From Planctomycetaceae bacterium (GTDB taxonomy: Bacteria; Planctomycetota; Planctomycetia; Planctomycetales; Planctomycetaceae), in the NCBI GenBank assembly GCA_041398785.1, contig JAWKUA010000038.1:1-40123 (forward strand): 40,123 nucleotides of DNA, written 5' to 3'. A program made the position numbers and the translations under genes. The notes below the pieces were generated by a model that was not told the origin of the DNA, did no database searches, and saw nothing but the letters and a program-made list of their open reading frames with translations. Shown one piece after another: positions 1 to 7,760 of the stretch (positions are counted from its first letter, which is position 1; every line of letters starts with the position of its first letter).

Positions 1-94
1 GGCTGCGGGACATCGTCAGCCATCAGCATTCATGAGCCGTCGTTGACACAATCGTAGCCCGCGCACTTCATGTCGCGCAGAACCGCTTTTCATT

Positions 95-142
95 GGGCGA
101 TGAGGGACTCGAACCCCCGACTTCTTCCTTGTAAGGGAAGCC
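95..142 (-). other. 3' half of a tRNA-Val (UAC), possible attachment site
   Basis: Read on the minus strand, this stretch gives an anticodon arm (CTTCC stem, CTTACAA loop, GGAAG stem; anticodon TAC, valine), a five-base variable region, a T arm with the GGTTCGAGTCC signature, and the 3' acceptor strand ATCGCCC followed by A. CCA is not encoded. The sequence upstream of the anticodon arm cannot form a D arm or a matching acceptor strand, so only the 3' half is present. Such 3' halves are the usual att sites of tyrosine-recombinase islands. No integrase and no second copy are visible in the window, so the att role is inference. Confidence 0.65.
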
Positions 143-311
143 GTCGAAAAGCCTGCTGTGTCGTAATATCCTTGCTGCGAAAGAACTTACGGCGAACGCA
201 GTTTCCTACAGAATCCCGTTTTTTACCCCGTTTTTCATCGATTTAGGGTGGAAAAAGGGTGGAGATTTCCACTGGAGTTCTGAACGACAGTGTCGCAGCA
301 CATAGATGATA

Positions 312-481
312 CCGGCACTTTCCAACGCCAGCGGCATCGTTCACGCGCCGAGTCATGCCCTCGTGAAGGCGGGGCGCGGAAATGGGGCCGGCGTGTTTCA
401 ACGCCGGAGGCATCGTGGGGAATTCCTGTGGAGAATCGGCGTACCTGCTTCAATGGGGCCGGCGTCACGGCCGGCGCGCAC
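312..481. repeat. three degenerate repeats, CRISPR-like spacing
   Basis: The segments beginning near 312, 388 and 459 share the block CCGGC. The first two match at about 23 of 29 positions, with both ending in GGCATCGT. The second and third share AATGGGGCCGGCGT at 381 and 452, which is 71 bases apart. The third reads GCTTCAATGGGGCCGGCG followed by an inverted CGGCCGGC, the layout of a palindromic 36-nt CRISPR repeat. There are no identical repeats and no cas genes nearby, so this could be the decayed end of an array or an unrelated GC-rich repeat. Confidence 0.3.
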
Positions 482-538
482 TTTGGGAAGCAATGGCAAT
501 CTGGGAAGGCTTGCGCTTGAGGCGGATTGAAGGTACAT

Positions 539-580
539 AGGACACCATGAACGTTCCCCCGAATTCATGGAGGTTGTCCT
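539..580 (+). promoter_or_regulatory. hairpin over the ISAs1 transposase ribosome binding site
   Basis: AGGACA and CATGAA (539-551) are complementary to TTCATG and TGTCCT (564-580). The folded RNA would enclose the GGAGG at 569-573 that precedes the GTG start at 581. Sequestering the binding site in readthrough transcripts is a known way for insertion sequences to limit transposase synthesis. The pairing is seen directly; the function is inference. Confidence 0.45.
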
Positions 581-1240
581 GTGTCCGATTCCCAGCGATT
601 TGACCTGTCGGAAATTGTTTGTCACTTTGAAGCACTCGAAGATCCCCGGTCCACAATCAACAGACATCACCCGCTGATCAGTGTCGTGACGATATCGCTG
701 ATCGCGGTGCTCGCCGGAGCAGACGGGCCCACAGCCATTTGCAGGTGGGCTGTCACTCAGCAGGAACAGCTCAAACGCTGCCTGTCGCTGCCTCACGGGA
801 TCCCGTCCAAAGATGTTTTCCGGCGCGTTCTGATGGCGCTGCGGCCGGACGCCTTTCAGGCCTGCTTTGTGAGCTGGCTGAACACACTTCGCGTGCCGGC
901 GGGAGCCAATACGGTTGCTGCGGAACCCAATGGAAGACGACACATCGCGGTGGATGGCAAGTGCCTGCGGGGAAGCCACAACCGGTCCAACGGCCTGGGA
1001 CCGCTGCACCTGGTGAGTGCCTGGCTGACGCAGGCCGGCCTGACTCTGGCACAGGTTGCCACCGAGGAAAAATCCAATGAAATCACGGCAATTCCCGAAC
1101 TGTTGAAGCTGATTGACGTGAGCGGATCGATCATCACCATCGACGCCATGGGCACGCAGACAGCGATCGCCAGACAGATTGTGGACAACGGCGGAGACTA
1201 TGTTCTGGCGCTGAAAGGCAATCAGAGCGGGCTTCAGGAA
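581..1240 (+). pseudogene. ISAs1-family transposase, 3' half missing
   Basis: The 220 recognisable residues match the N-terminal part of ISAs1-family DDE transposases: the DDE_Tnp_1-associated domain (FEALEDPR near residue 16) followed by the catalytic domain with VDGK (Asp125) and TIDAMGTQ (Asp188), up to LKGNQSGLQE at 211-220. Family members are usually about 370 residues, so the third acidic catalytic residue and the C-terminus are lost. The GTG start at 581 has GGAGG eight bases upstream. The frame stays open to 1564, but everything after codon 220 is the end of the IS21-like element. The missing 3' half does not reappear on the far side near 5.2 kb, so this is more than a simple insertion. 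Confidence 0.9.
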
Positions 1241-1277
1241 TATCGATCGCGGGTTCGGTGGGGGTCAGTTTGGCGGC

Positions 1278-1664
1278 TTAGCGGGGACCGGCGGGTGGGT
1301 TGCGGTGTGAGGTTCGTGTGGAACGGCGATCCGGCGGATGGTGCCGGAGGTACGGGACAGGCTTCCCGAGTCGGTGGCAGCGGTCGATGGCGGCGTGATA
1401 GAGATCCTGCCCGGTCAGCAACGCCCACAGGTCCAGCTGATTGCCGTGGCGTCCACACGCGAAGCAGTGCCAGGCCTGCCTGTCAGGATGGGCGCCGAAT
1501 GTTCGTCGCGACGTGGTGGCACAGTTCGGCAGCGGACAGGGGCCACGCAGTTGCGGTCCTCTGATGCGGGACGGCTCCCAGTCCAGCAGGGTCAGAACGT
1601 CTTTCATCGGGATCAGTGAACGGACCTGTGCGAAGTCGATCAGCTTTCCCGGTGTGTGGTGCAT
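1278..1664 (-). CDS. CHC2-type zinc-finger protein of the IS21-like element
   Basis: This 128-residue protein resembles the N-terminal zinc-binding domain of bacterial primases: RGPCPLPNC at 41-48, then WHCFACGRHGN at 65-75. Cys43, Cys67 and Cys70 fit the usual pattern. The position normally held by His (CPxH) is Pro46, and Cys48 might serve as fourth ligand. The ATG at 1664 lies three bases after the IstB stop, so the two are probably translated together. The last ~25 residues are basic and low-complexity and run to the IS end. In DnaG this domain helps recognise DNA; its role in an IS is unknown. It may help target or load the transposition complex, but that is speculation. Confidence 0.75.
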   Translation of the reverse strand: MHHTPGKLIDFAQVRSLIPMKDVLTLLDWEPSRIRGPQLRGPCPLPNCATTSRRTFGAHPDRQAWHCFACGRHGNQLDLWALLTGQDLYHAAIDRCHRLGKPVPYLRHHPPDRRSTRTSHRNPPAGPR

Positions 1665-1667
1665 GGT

Positions 1668-2528
1668 TCAGTCGGTGGCAGGTGCCGGCTGCGGCGTCTG
1701 ACGCGATCGCCGGGCCCGGTAGCTGCGGCCGGCGATCCTGAGCACGATGGCTCCGTCGACGAGGCGGTCGAGAAACGCCATCGCCAGCGGCGGGTCGCCG
1801 AGGTAATCGGCCCAGGCGTCGAAGTCGATGTTGGTGGCCAGTGCTGTGGAGTGTCTGCCGTTGCGGGCGTCAATGACCTTAAACAGCAGGTTGGCGGCCT
1901 GCGGAGATTCCGCGCGTTCGATGTGGTCGAAGCCGAATTCGTCGACGATCAGCAGGTCGAATCGCGACCAGTATCGCAGACGTTTGGCCAGCGTCTGGTC
2001 GGCCAGACACGCCGTCAGATCGGTCAGCAGGTCGGCGCTGGTCGTGTACCGCACGCGCAGCCCCTGCGCACAGAAACGGCGGCCCATCGCCTGCAGCAGA
2101 CAGCTTTTTCCCACGCCGCTTTGACCCACCATGACCAGGTTTTCGTGTCGACGGATGAATTCGCCGCTGGCCAGTTCTTCGATCTGGACCCGGTCGATGG
2201 CTTTGGCGTTGAACTTCCAGTCGAAGTCTTCGAGTGTCTTCGTTTCCTGGAAGCGGGCCTCACGGATGCGACGTTCGATGCTCCGTTCACGGCGTGCTCC
2301 GGCCTGCTGGCCGATCAGCAGACTCAGGAATTCGAGGTGTGAGAGAGCTTCGTGCTCGGCGCGGTGCAGCGTGTGGTCAAGCTGTTCGGGCGAGACGGGA
2401 ATGCGCAGTGTTTCGAAGTCGGCCAGCAGCTGATCACGGCAGCCGGGGGCCGAACGGTTCGGCTGGCTCGTCGTGCGCTGCGTCATCTGCTTTGCCGCCG
2501 TCGAGTTCGCCTTCGTCGTGGGGCTCAT
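1668..2528 (-). CDS. istB: IstB-like ATPase, IS21 helper of transposition
   Basis: This is an AAA+ ATPase of the IstB/DnaC group. In IS21 elements it selects the target and activates IstA. Walker A is VGQSGVGKS and Walker B is LLIVDEFGF, and the C-terminal DPPLAMAFLDRLVDGAIVL segment is present, so the protein looks complete at 286 residues. The N-terminal helical part contains LLADFETLRIPVS and the family-typical FLSLLIGQQAGARRERSIER. The ATG at 2528 is preceded by AGGAG ten bases upstream and overlaps the end of the IstA frame by about 90 bases. A later ATG at 2486 is possible but has a poorer ribosome binding site. The CHC2 gene follows after three bases. Confidence 0.9.
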   Translation of the reverse strand: MSPTTKANSTAAKQMTQRTTSQPNRSAPGCRDQLLADFETLRIPVSPEQLDHTLHRAEHEALSHLEFLSLLIGQQAGARRERSIERRIREARFQETKTLEDFDWKFNAKAIDRVQIEELASGEFIRRHENLVMVGQSGVGKSCLLQAMGRRFCAQGLRVRYTTSADLLTDLTACLADQTLAKRLRYWSRFDLLIVDEFGFDHIERAESPQAANLLFKVIDARNGRHSTALATNIDFDAWADYLGDPPLAMAFLDRLVDGAIVLRIAGRSYRARRSRQTPQPAPATD

Positions 2529-4254
2529 GCTGTCCCGGCTCCTGTTCGTGGCTGCCTGCTTCTTCGTGGCATTGCGTTTGGCCATCGGCGTCTGATTCCT
2601 CGAACAGGAGTTGCTGGTAAGCGGACATCGGTCGCACGGGCACAGAATGCTCAGACAACGACTCATCGAGATGTCGCCGACTGTCTTCGGCCAGTTGGTC
2701 GAGCGGGCTTTTCGGTTTCGCCTTCGCGGCCGGAATGCGTTCGATGGCGTCGCGGGAATACGCGCCGAACGTGACGGCTCGCTGCATGGCGGCGAGCAGA
2801 TCGTCGCGGTGCCATGAGCCGAGCAGTGCCAGAATGGTTTGCGCCTGGTGCCAGCCGTGACGTTGCGTTTTGAGCAGACCTTCGAGGAACCTGACGGCGA
2901 TGTCGCCCAGTCCGCCGAACTGTTCGCGGAGCAGTTCGCGGCGACGCTGCTGGTCGCGCGGCGGAATGTGGTTCTTCGGCTGACTGTGCTGGTCAGAGGC
3001 GGTCGGCGGGAACCGCGGATGCCGGGCGATCTCGTTGATGCGCGGGCCGTAAATGATGACTTCGTGTGGCGACACCCTGACGGGCACCGACTGACCGGGA
3101 TGGGCCTGCTGCCACGGCACCGAGTAACGGTTGCGATCGTACGACACGAAGCCTTCGCAGTCGACCACGCGATACACAACTTCGGCCACATCATACGGCT
3201 GGTCGGGCAGCGGGATCAGACGCGGCTGTTCTTCGGCGTGACGGTCGACAGGCCGCTGCTTCGTCCGGCGATGAACCCGTTTGTCAGCCACTTCGGCCAG
3301 CCACCACGCGGTGACTTCGTTGAGATGTTCGAACGAACGGAAGGTACGGCCGTTGAGCAGACTCTTTTCGACGTAGTCAAACGGTCGTTCCACTTTGCCT
3401 TTCGTCTGCGGTCGTCGGGGCTGGCAGGCAATCGGCTGGAATCCGTAATGCGTGGCGAAGGACAGGAACTTCGGGTTGTAGACGGGAACTCCGTCTTCGT
3501 GCCGCAGCACCACGACTTTCATGTTGTCGTACAGACACGTGGCGGCGGCTCCGCCCGGATATTCGAAGGCCCGGATGTGTTCGCGGAGGGTGGTCTCAAG
3601 GTTCTGTGATGCCACGAAGTGCAGATACTGCCGCCGCGAATACCCGAGCACGTAACTGAACAGATTCACGCGGCGACGGCCTTCGTGTGAGAACTCGATG
3701 GTGTAGCTCGCATAGTCCATCTGAGCCTGCACGCCGGGGTCCGTTTCGAAACGCTGCACCAGCTTCGTCGACGGACGCGGCCGCAGTTCGTTCACGCGTT
3801 CCCGCAGAATCGTGTAACCGCCCGTGTAGCCCGCCGATCGCAGTTCCTCAGGCACACGGGTGGCCGTGATGTCGGGGTAACGCGCCAGCCCGTCTTCACG
3901 AACCAGCGCCTGCACAATCCACGCTTCCTCAAGTTCCCGCGGCTGACGTCCCACGCGGTTGAGCAGATACAAGGCGGCTTTCGCAGAATGTTCATCGGCC
4001 GCGATCCAGCGGACGGTGAGCGTTGAGAAGCCTTTCAGACTGCGGGCCGCGTCCAGGCGTTTGAATCCATCAATGAGCACAAGGGTCTCTCCCTGTCGAC
4101 AGACCACCACCGGTGACATCTGCCCGTACCGCCGCAGCGATCCGATCATCGCCTGCGTGGCTTCCGGGACACTCAGCCGATAACGGCGGTAGCGCTCATC
4201 CAGCTGCTCCAGACCGACCGCGCGCAGGTCGTCTTCTTCCCACACCGCTGCCAT
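2434..4254 (-). CDS. ParB-N / IstA chimeric transposase
   Basis: Residues 1-123 are a ParB/Spo0J N-terminal nuclease-like domain (LVLIDGFKRLDAARSL at 58-73, then NRVGRQPRELEEAWIVQALV). From residue 124 the sequence is an IS21 IstA: ARYPDITATRVPEELRSAGY, then the rve catalytic core with Asp180 (AQMDYASY), Asp243 (LYDNMKVVV) and Glu289 (KGKVERPFDYVE), and an IstA C-terminus to residue 606. In related elements, as I recall them, ParB and IstA are separate genes. Here the join at 3885/3886 removes the ParB helix-turn-helix and the IstA N-terminal DNA-binding helices. The ATG at 4254 has GGAGG five bases upstream. The frame is open further upstream, but that part shows no homology. Confidence 0.85.
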   Translation of the reverse strand: MAAVWEEDDLRAVGLEQLDERYRRYRLSVPEATQAMIGSLRRYGQMSPVVVCRQGETLVLIDGFKRLDAARSLKGFSTLTVRWIAADEHSAKAALYLLNRVGRQPRELEEAWIVQALVREDGLARYPDITATRVPEELRSAGYTGGYTILRERVNELRPRPSTKLVQRFETDPGVQAQMDYASYTIEFSHEGRRRVNLFSYVLGYSRRQYLHFVASQNLETTLREHIRAFEYPGGAAATCLYDNMKVVVLRHEDGVPVYNPKFLSFATHYGFQPIACQPRRPQTKGKVERPFDYVEKSLLNGRTFRSFEHLNEVTAWWLAEVADKRVHRRTKQRPVDRHAEEQPRLIPLPDQPYDVAEVVYRVVDCEGFVSYDRNRYSVPWQQAHPGQSVPVRVSPHEVIIYGPRINEIARHPRFPPTASDQHSQPKNHIPPRDQQRRRELLREQFGGLGDIAVRFLEGLLKTQRHGWHQAQTILALLGSWHRDDLLAAMQRAVTFGAYSRDAIERIPAAKAKPKSPLDQLAEDSRRHLDESLSEHSVPVRPMSAYQQLLFEESDADGQTQCHEEAGSHEQEPGQHEPHDEGELDGGKADDAAHDEPAEPFGPRLP

Positions 4255-4411
4255 CGCTGCCTCCGTTGATGCGGTTCCGATCGAAATGACAGAAGTCGGC
4301 GGAAGCGCGGAACGATCCCGCCACTCCCGCCGAACTTCCGTCTGTGGAACCCGTTTTGTCCGACCGGCGAAGAAAATAGACAGCCGGCGACGCAACACCA
4401 ATATGCGGCCG

Positions 4412-4957
4412 TTAACGATGCGGTCCGAAGAGACCGTCCGACGGCCATGGGACACCCTCCCGCAAGGCACTGCGGGAAGACCGGAACCAGTGGGCTTCAC
4501 GCCGCCGCACGCGACGTAAAGCCTGACAGCACAGGGCCGAACAGAATTTCTGAAGCGGAGAACGATCCGATGCAGGAAACACGTCGTAACAGCCGGGCCG
4601 CGAACACGCGATTTTTTCGGATTCCACGTTCCTGTGATGGCCCTCGCTCGCGTCGTCGGCAGCCGGGGGTGTCTCCTGAGCGTGCTGCTGCCGCTCGCGC
4701 ACACGCTGCCGATACCGCCGGGACTGCTCGCGGCGAACCTGCTTTCCGCTGTCCGTCGATCGATAGGTTCGAGCGGCCCGCCACCGGGACCAGCGACACG
4801 CTGCCTGTCGGCACGTGTCACTGCAATACCGGCTCAGCGTGTGGACCGGGCGAAACATCGTTTCGCAGCCCTTCAGCAAACACCGACGTCGGCGACCACT
4901 GCAAACGCGGAAACCTTGAATCGTCCGCAAGCGCGAATCATGATGCTGCGGGCCCAC
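4412..4957 (-). CDS. double zinc-finger protein of the IS21-like element
   Basis: The 181-residue basic protein has two Cys4 modules of the same design: C26-x4-C31-x13-C45-x3-C49 (RRCLLKGC and RYCSDTC) and C118-x4-C123-x15-C139-x3-C143 (IACSRPGC and KFCSALC). They are joined by an Arg-rich linker (RRYRQRVRERQQ). The modules look like nucleic-acid-binding zinc ribbons; the function is unknown. I recognise the type as a companion of IS21 elements in planctomycetes. The start is GTG at 4957 with GGGGAG eleven bases upstream. It is the first gene of the element, about 157 bases ahead of the ParB-IstA frame. Confidence 0.7.
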   Translation of the reverse strand: MGPQHHDSRLRTIQGFRVCSGRRRRCLLKGCETMFRPVHTLSRYCSDTCRQAACRWSRWRAARTYRSTDSGKQVRREQSRRYRQRVRERQQHAQETPPAADDASEGHHRNVESEKIACSRPGCYDVFPASDRSPLQKFCSALCCQALRRVRRREAHWFRSSRSALREGVPWPSDGLFGPHR

Positions 4958-4983
4958 GGGAGTGACAGCTCCCCGACGGTCAA

Positions 4984-5018
4984 GCCTCGGAGCGAACCGC
5001 TTAACTTCGCTCCGAGGC
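4984..5018. other. perfect 13-bp hairpin upstream of the IS genes
   Basis: GCCTCGGAGCGAA (4984-4996) and TTCGCTCCGAGGC (5006-5018) are perfect complements around a nine-base loop. It lies 26 bases upstream of the zinc-finger start, inside the IS end. It has no T-run on either strand, so it is not a classical terminator. It could block readthrough translation into the element or be a transposase or ParB-like binding site. Confidence 0.6.
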
Positions 5019-5193
5019 GTCTTTCAAAACGTCGCGCACACTCCCACGCCGACAAGCCCGCCAGTCTACCCGGCACGCGAGTCACTCGCTTCGAAAAAAA
5101 CAACGACCGGTGCCCCGCCAGCCCGCGACCAACTATCCGCAACCCGGCTCCCCCGGTCCCCTCAACCTGGCCCCCCATTTCCCCGCCACTCAC

Positions 5194-5635
5194 AAGCAGA
5201 ATTGCAGTGCAGCGTTGTGCCGATCGCAGTTTTACAGCGCCGCACTGGTCGCACAAATCGCCGTATGGGTTTTTCATGGGCGCCCTTTTGTCCCATACGT
5301 CTGCCTGCGAGTGTGACGATTGACGGTCGCGGTCGGTCATTGTCGTGCGGATGGGCAGCGCGAGGTGAGTCCGCTTTCACTGAGTTCCGCCTCGGTTTCG
5401 CTCAGTTCGGGAGCGTTTCTTGCAACCTCCGGTGGTGAGCGCGGACTGACGCAACGGCTGCCCGCATCTCTTAGGAAGGAATCACGCAATTCCGCGTCCA
5501 GCACCGAAGATGGCGGCGTTTCAGTTTCGGCGAGACTGAGCGACGAATTTCGGAGACGAGTCAATCGTGCATACACTCGACCCTGCGCTCGATTCTGGTC
5601 GCGGAATACGCTTGAACGCTACGCCGCTCGGCGAG
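5194..5635. other. no gene recognised
   Basis: This stretch lies between the IS21 end and the decayed gmd gene. I see no homology in any frame. It holds an interrupted palindrome, GTATGGG (5263-5269) with CCCATAC (5292-5298), and scattered GAG/CTC repeats. The expected 3' half of the ISAs1 transposase is not here. Confidence 0.5.
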
Positions 5636-6655
5636 TCACCTCAAAGATCGGCTCAACGCGCGGCGTTCTTCCCGAGCCAGCTCCCAGTCGCTGTCGACCA
5701 TCTCTTCCACAAGTTCGCGGAAGGTCGTGCGAGGTTCCCAGCCCAGCTCTTCGCGAGCCTTCGTCGCATCACCCAGCAGCAAATCCACTTCGCTCGGTCG
5801 CAGAAACCGAGGATCGATTTCCACGAATTCGTCAGCATCAGACCAACTCGTCAAACACAACGTCGGGGAACTCGCGGACCGAATGAGTCTCGCCGGTACC
5901 GATGACGTAGTCGCGAGCTCGTCCTGCTGCAGCATCAGCCACATCGCTTCGACATAGTCGCGAGCGATGCCCAGTCGCCGGCTCGCATCCAGATTGCCCA
6001 GCAGCAACTTGTCGCCAAACCCCTCACGAATACGCGTGACCGCCCGAGTAATCTTGCGAGTCACAAACGTTTCGCCACGCCGCAGAGGTCATGGTTGAAC
6101 AGGATCCCGCTGCACGCAAAGAGGCCGTAACTTTCGCGGTAGTTCTGCACCAGATATTGACTGAACACCTTCGCGCAACCGTAGGGACTGCGAGATGAAA
6201 TGGCGTGGTCTCGCGGCAGAGGCACCTCATGCACCTTGCCGAACATTTCGCTGGTGGACGCCTGATAAAACCGAACCGGCTTCTCCCCGACTCAGCTTCA
6301 CCGCCGATTCCAGCAGCCGCCGCATAGTTCCCAGAGCATCGACATCGACGGTGTACACCGGATTGTCGAAAGGAACATGAACATGACTTTTGAAACCACC
6401 AGATTGTAGATCTCATCGGGCCGACTCCGCCGCACGACCTCGTCAGACAGTTGGCGTCAGTCAGATCCTCCGTAGTGAACCGTCACCCGCCCCAACTGCG
6501 CCAGCCGATCAATCCGGGAATCCCCTGAACCGCTTAGTCTGCACTAATCCCGTGAACTTCGTACCCACGCTCCGAAGCAGCAACTCACACAAATACAGCC
6601 ATCCTGCCCGTGATCCCAGTTACAAGGAAACTCTGCGACCTACTGAAACTGACAT
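5636..6655 (-). pseudogene. gmd: GDP-mannose 4,6-dehydratase, decayed
   Basis: Fragments of one gene are spread over several frames: LVTGITGQDG near 6600, the piece encoding YTVDVDALGTMRRLLE near 6330, MFGKVHEVPLPRD then SPYGCAKVFSQYLVQNYRES at 6100-6250, GILFNHD, VTRKITRAV then LLLGNLDASR and DYVEAMWLMLQQDE at about 5900-6064, and VEIDPRFLRPSEVDLLLGDA at 5700-5830. The intact enzyme makes GDP-4-keto-6-deoxymannose for fucose and rhamnose-type sugars. At least four frameshifts and an early stop after the ATG at 6655 rule out function. The YxxxK catalytic pair (YGCAK) is still readable. The decay is old, since substitutions are also frequent. Confidence 0.9.
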
Positions 6656-6908
6656 GTCGATTCCTTTCGACGGCGGTTGCCGGAATGGCACTCCTTTTTT
6701 GTTGTGGATCACAAACGTTATCCCTCGCCCGCGCCGCGGGTAAGGGAGACTTTTCAGCGTCCAGCAGAAAATTCGGGTGAGGGCGTCGTCGCAACTCCTA
6801 CACGAGAAACGGGTTGCGCGGTCCGTCCGCCATGCGAGAAATCGGCGACAGCTTCACTGGTTATTTCCCGGCGGAGTTACTGTCTCACCCTCAGCTTGCA
6901 AGAGCCTA
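6656..6908. other. no gene recognised
   Basis: No frame on either strand shows a recognisable family, and there is no clear promoter or repeat. The stretch separates the decayed gmd gene from the group II intron remnant. Confidence 0.4.
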
Positions 6909-7448
6909 CTAAATCGTTGCGTTGGCCGACAGACCAGCATGTCCGGAGCTGTTCACATCTTCTTTCGTTGCGTTTCGGAAGGTCAGGACAGCGTAGAACT
7001 TCTCGTGTGGGGCAAACGTCCGTTCGCCTGCAGCGCCACCGGGGCCATCCATGATGTCCCCGCACGTCACCCCATCAACACCCGGCGCCTTGTTCTTCGC
7101 CAGAACAATCCACCATGCGGCCAGCAGGACGTCGGATCGGCAGATCCGGTCGTACAACGCGTAAAATCGAAATTTCGGTTCCTGTTTGGCCTTCTGATAT
7201 AGCTTCCACCGCAGCTCGGCAACTTTCACCGGCAGGCGGACCGTGCTCTTGCGGGACCACCACGCAGGATCGTCCGGCGTCGTGTTCACGGGAACATTGT
7301 CTTCCTCTTCCAGATCTTCCGTAGTGGGATCGAAATCCAAGCGGGTTCTCCTGAGCGTGAGTGGACTTGCATGTTTCTGCCGCGGGGACTTCGCTCCATC
7401 GGGGTTAGCCGACTTCCTGACTACTATTCCCCGCTCCGACTCCCGCAC
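6909..7448 (-). pseudogene. ltrA: group II intron reverse transcriptase, N-terminal fragment
   Basis: The recognisable part (about 7030-7340) matches the start of LtrA-type proteins: RLPVKVAELRWKLYQKAK, RFYALYDRICRSDVLLAAW, then AKNKAPGVDGVTCGDI, which is RT block 0/1. Homology stops after GPGG at about 7030, before the palm with the YADD catalytic motif, the maturase domain and the endonuclease. The remaining ~40 codons are unrelated sequence. The fragment therefore cannot support splicing or mobility. The intron RNA portion would lie just upstream, on the same strand. Confidence 0.85.
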
Positions 7449-7760
7449 CGGCCAGCGACACGGTTATTGATTCCCGCGTCACCGTGGAACATCCGGGCAT
7501 GCTCGGCCCGGATGCTGCCGTGCGGGTCTCCCAGTTTCCTTGACTGTTCTGTTGACGCCCGCTGTCTCCAGTCACCCCGGGGAGCCTGATCGCTGCGTGT
7601 GCTCGCTGCTTCACGATCAGTGGTGGCTTCGGCATCTCCGAAAGCGTGGCCACTCCCATGTGTGTAACGAGGCTGAATCGAGTTCACTTGCGTTACGGCT
7701 GACGTCTTCGACTTCCGGGGCTTCAGCTCAACGATTGCTCGTCTGAACTGCCCGGTTGTC
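7449..7760 (-). ncRNA. group II intron RNA, 5' remnant
   Basis: Directly upstream of the reverse transcriptase fragment the minus strand is rich in short hairpins, for example CATCCGGGC with GCCCGGATG around 7488-7513. It includes stretches such as GGTGCGGGAGTCGGAGCGGG and GATGGAGCGAAG that I associate with group II intron RNA ahead of the encoded protein. I could not set the 5' splice site, and domains V and VI would be on the missing 3' side. The position relative to LtrA is the main support. Confidence 0.45.

Larger units (their letters stand above)
1241..5193 (-). mobile_element. IS21-like element with accessory genes
   Basis: The element carries four reading frames on the minus strand: a double zinc-finger protein, a ParB-IstA chimera, IstB and a CHC2 zinc-finger protein. 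The left boundary is set by the break in the ISAs1 gene at 1240/1241. Imperfect terminal inverted repeats are visible: 1257-1305 (GGTGGGGGTCAGTTTGGCGG then GGGGACCGGCGGG and GGGTTGCGG) matches the complement of 5137-5180 (TGGGGGGCCAGGTTG, AGGGGACCGGGGG, GGGTTGCGG). The right boundary is approximate. No target duplication could be recognised. IstB looks intact, but the transposase has lost its DNA-binding part, so this copy is probably not autonomous. Confidence 0.8.

Noticed and set aside
398..1009. Long open frame opposite the ISAs1 transposase
   Set aside because: It is a shadow of the transposase, with no ribosome binding site and no homology.
1656..2342. Plus-strand open frame over istB
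   Set aside because: Shadow of IstB; composition follows the codon structure of the opposite strand.
2839..3609. Plus-strand open frame over the IstA domain
   Set aside because: Shadow frame with no recognisable domain.
5263..5298. Palindrome GTATGGG/CCCATAC as a possible IS end or operator
   Set aside because: Seven bases per arm with a 22-base gap is weak, and the inverted repeats at 5137-5180 explain the IS end better.
4873..5340. Minus-strand frame with a CDQCG-like pair across the IS end
   Set aside because: It overlaps the zinc-finger gene and the IS boundary, and no family is recognisable; a single CxxC is not enough.
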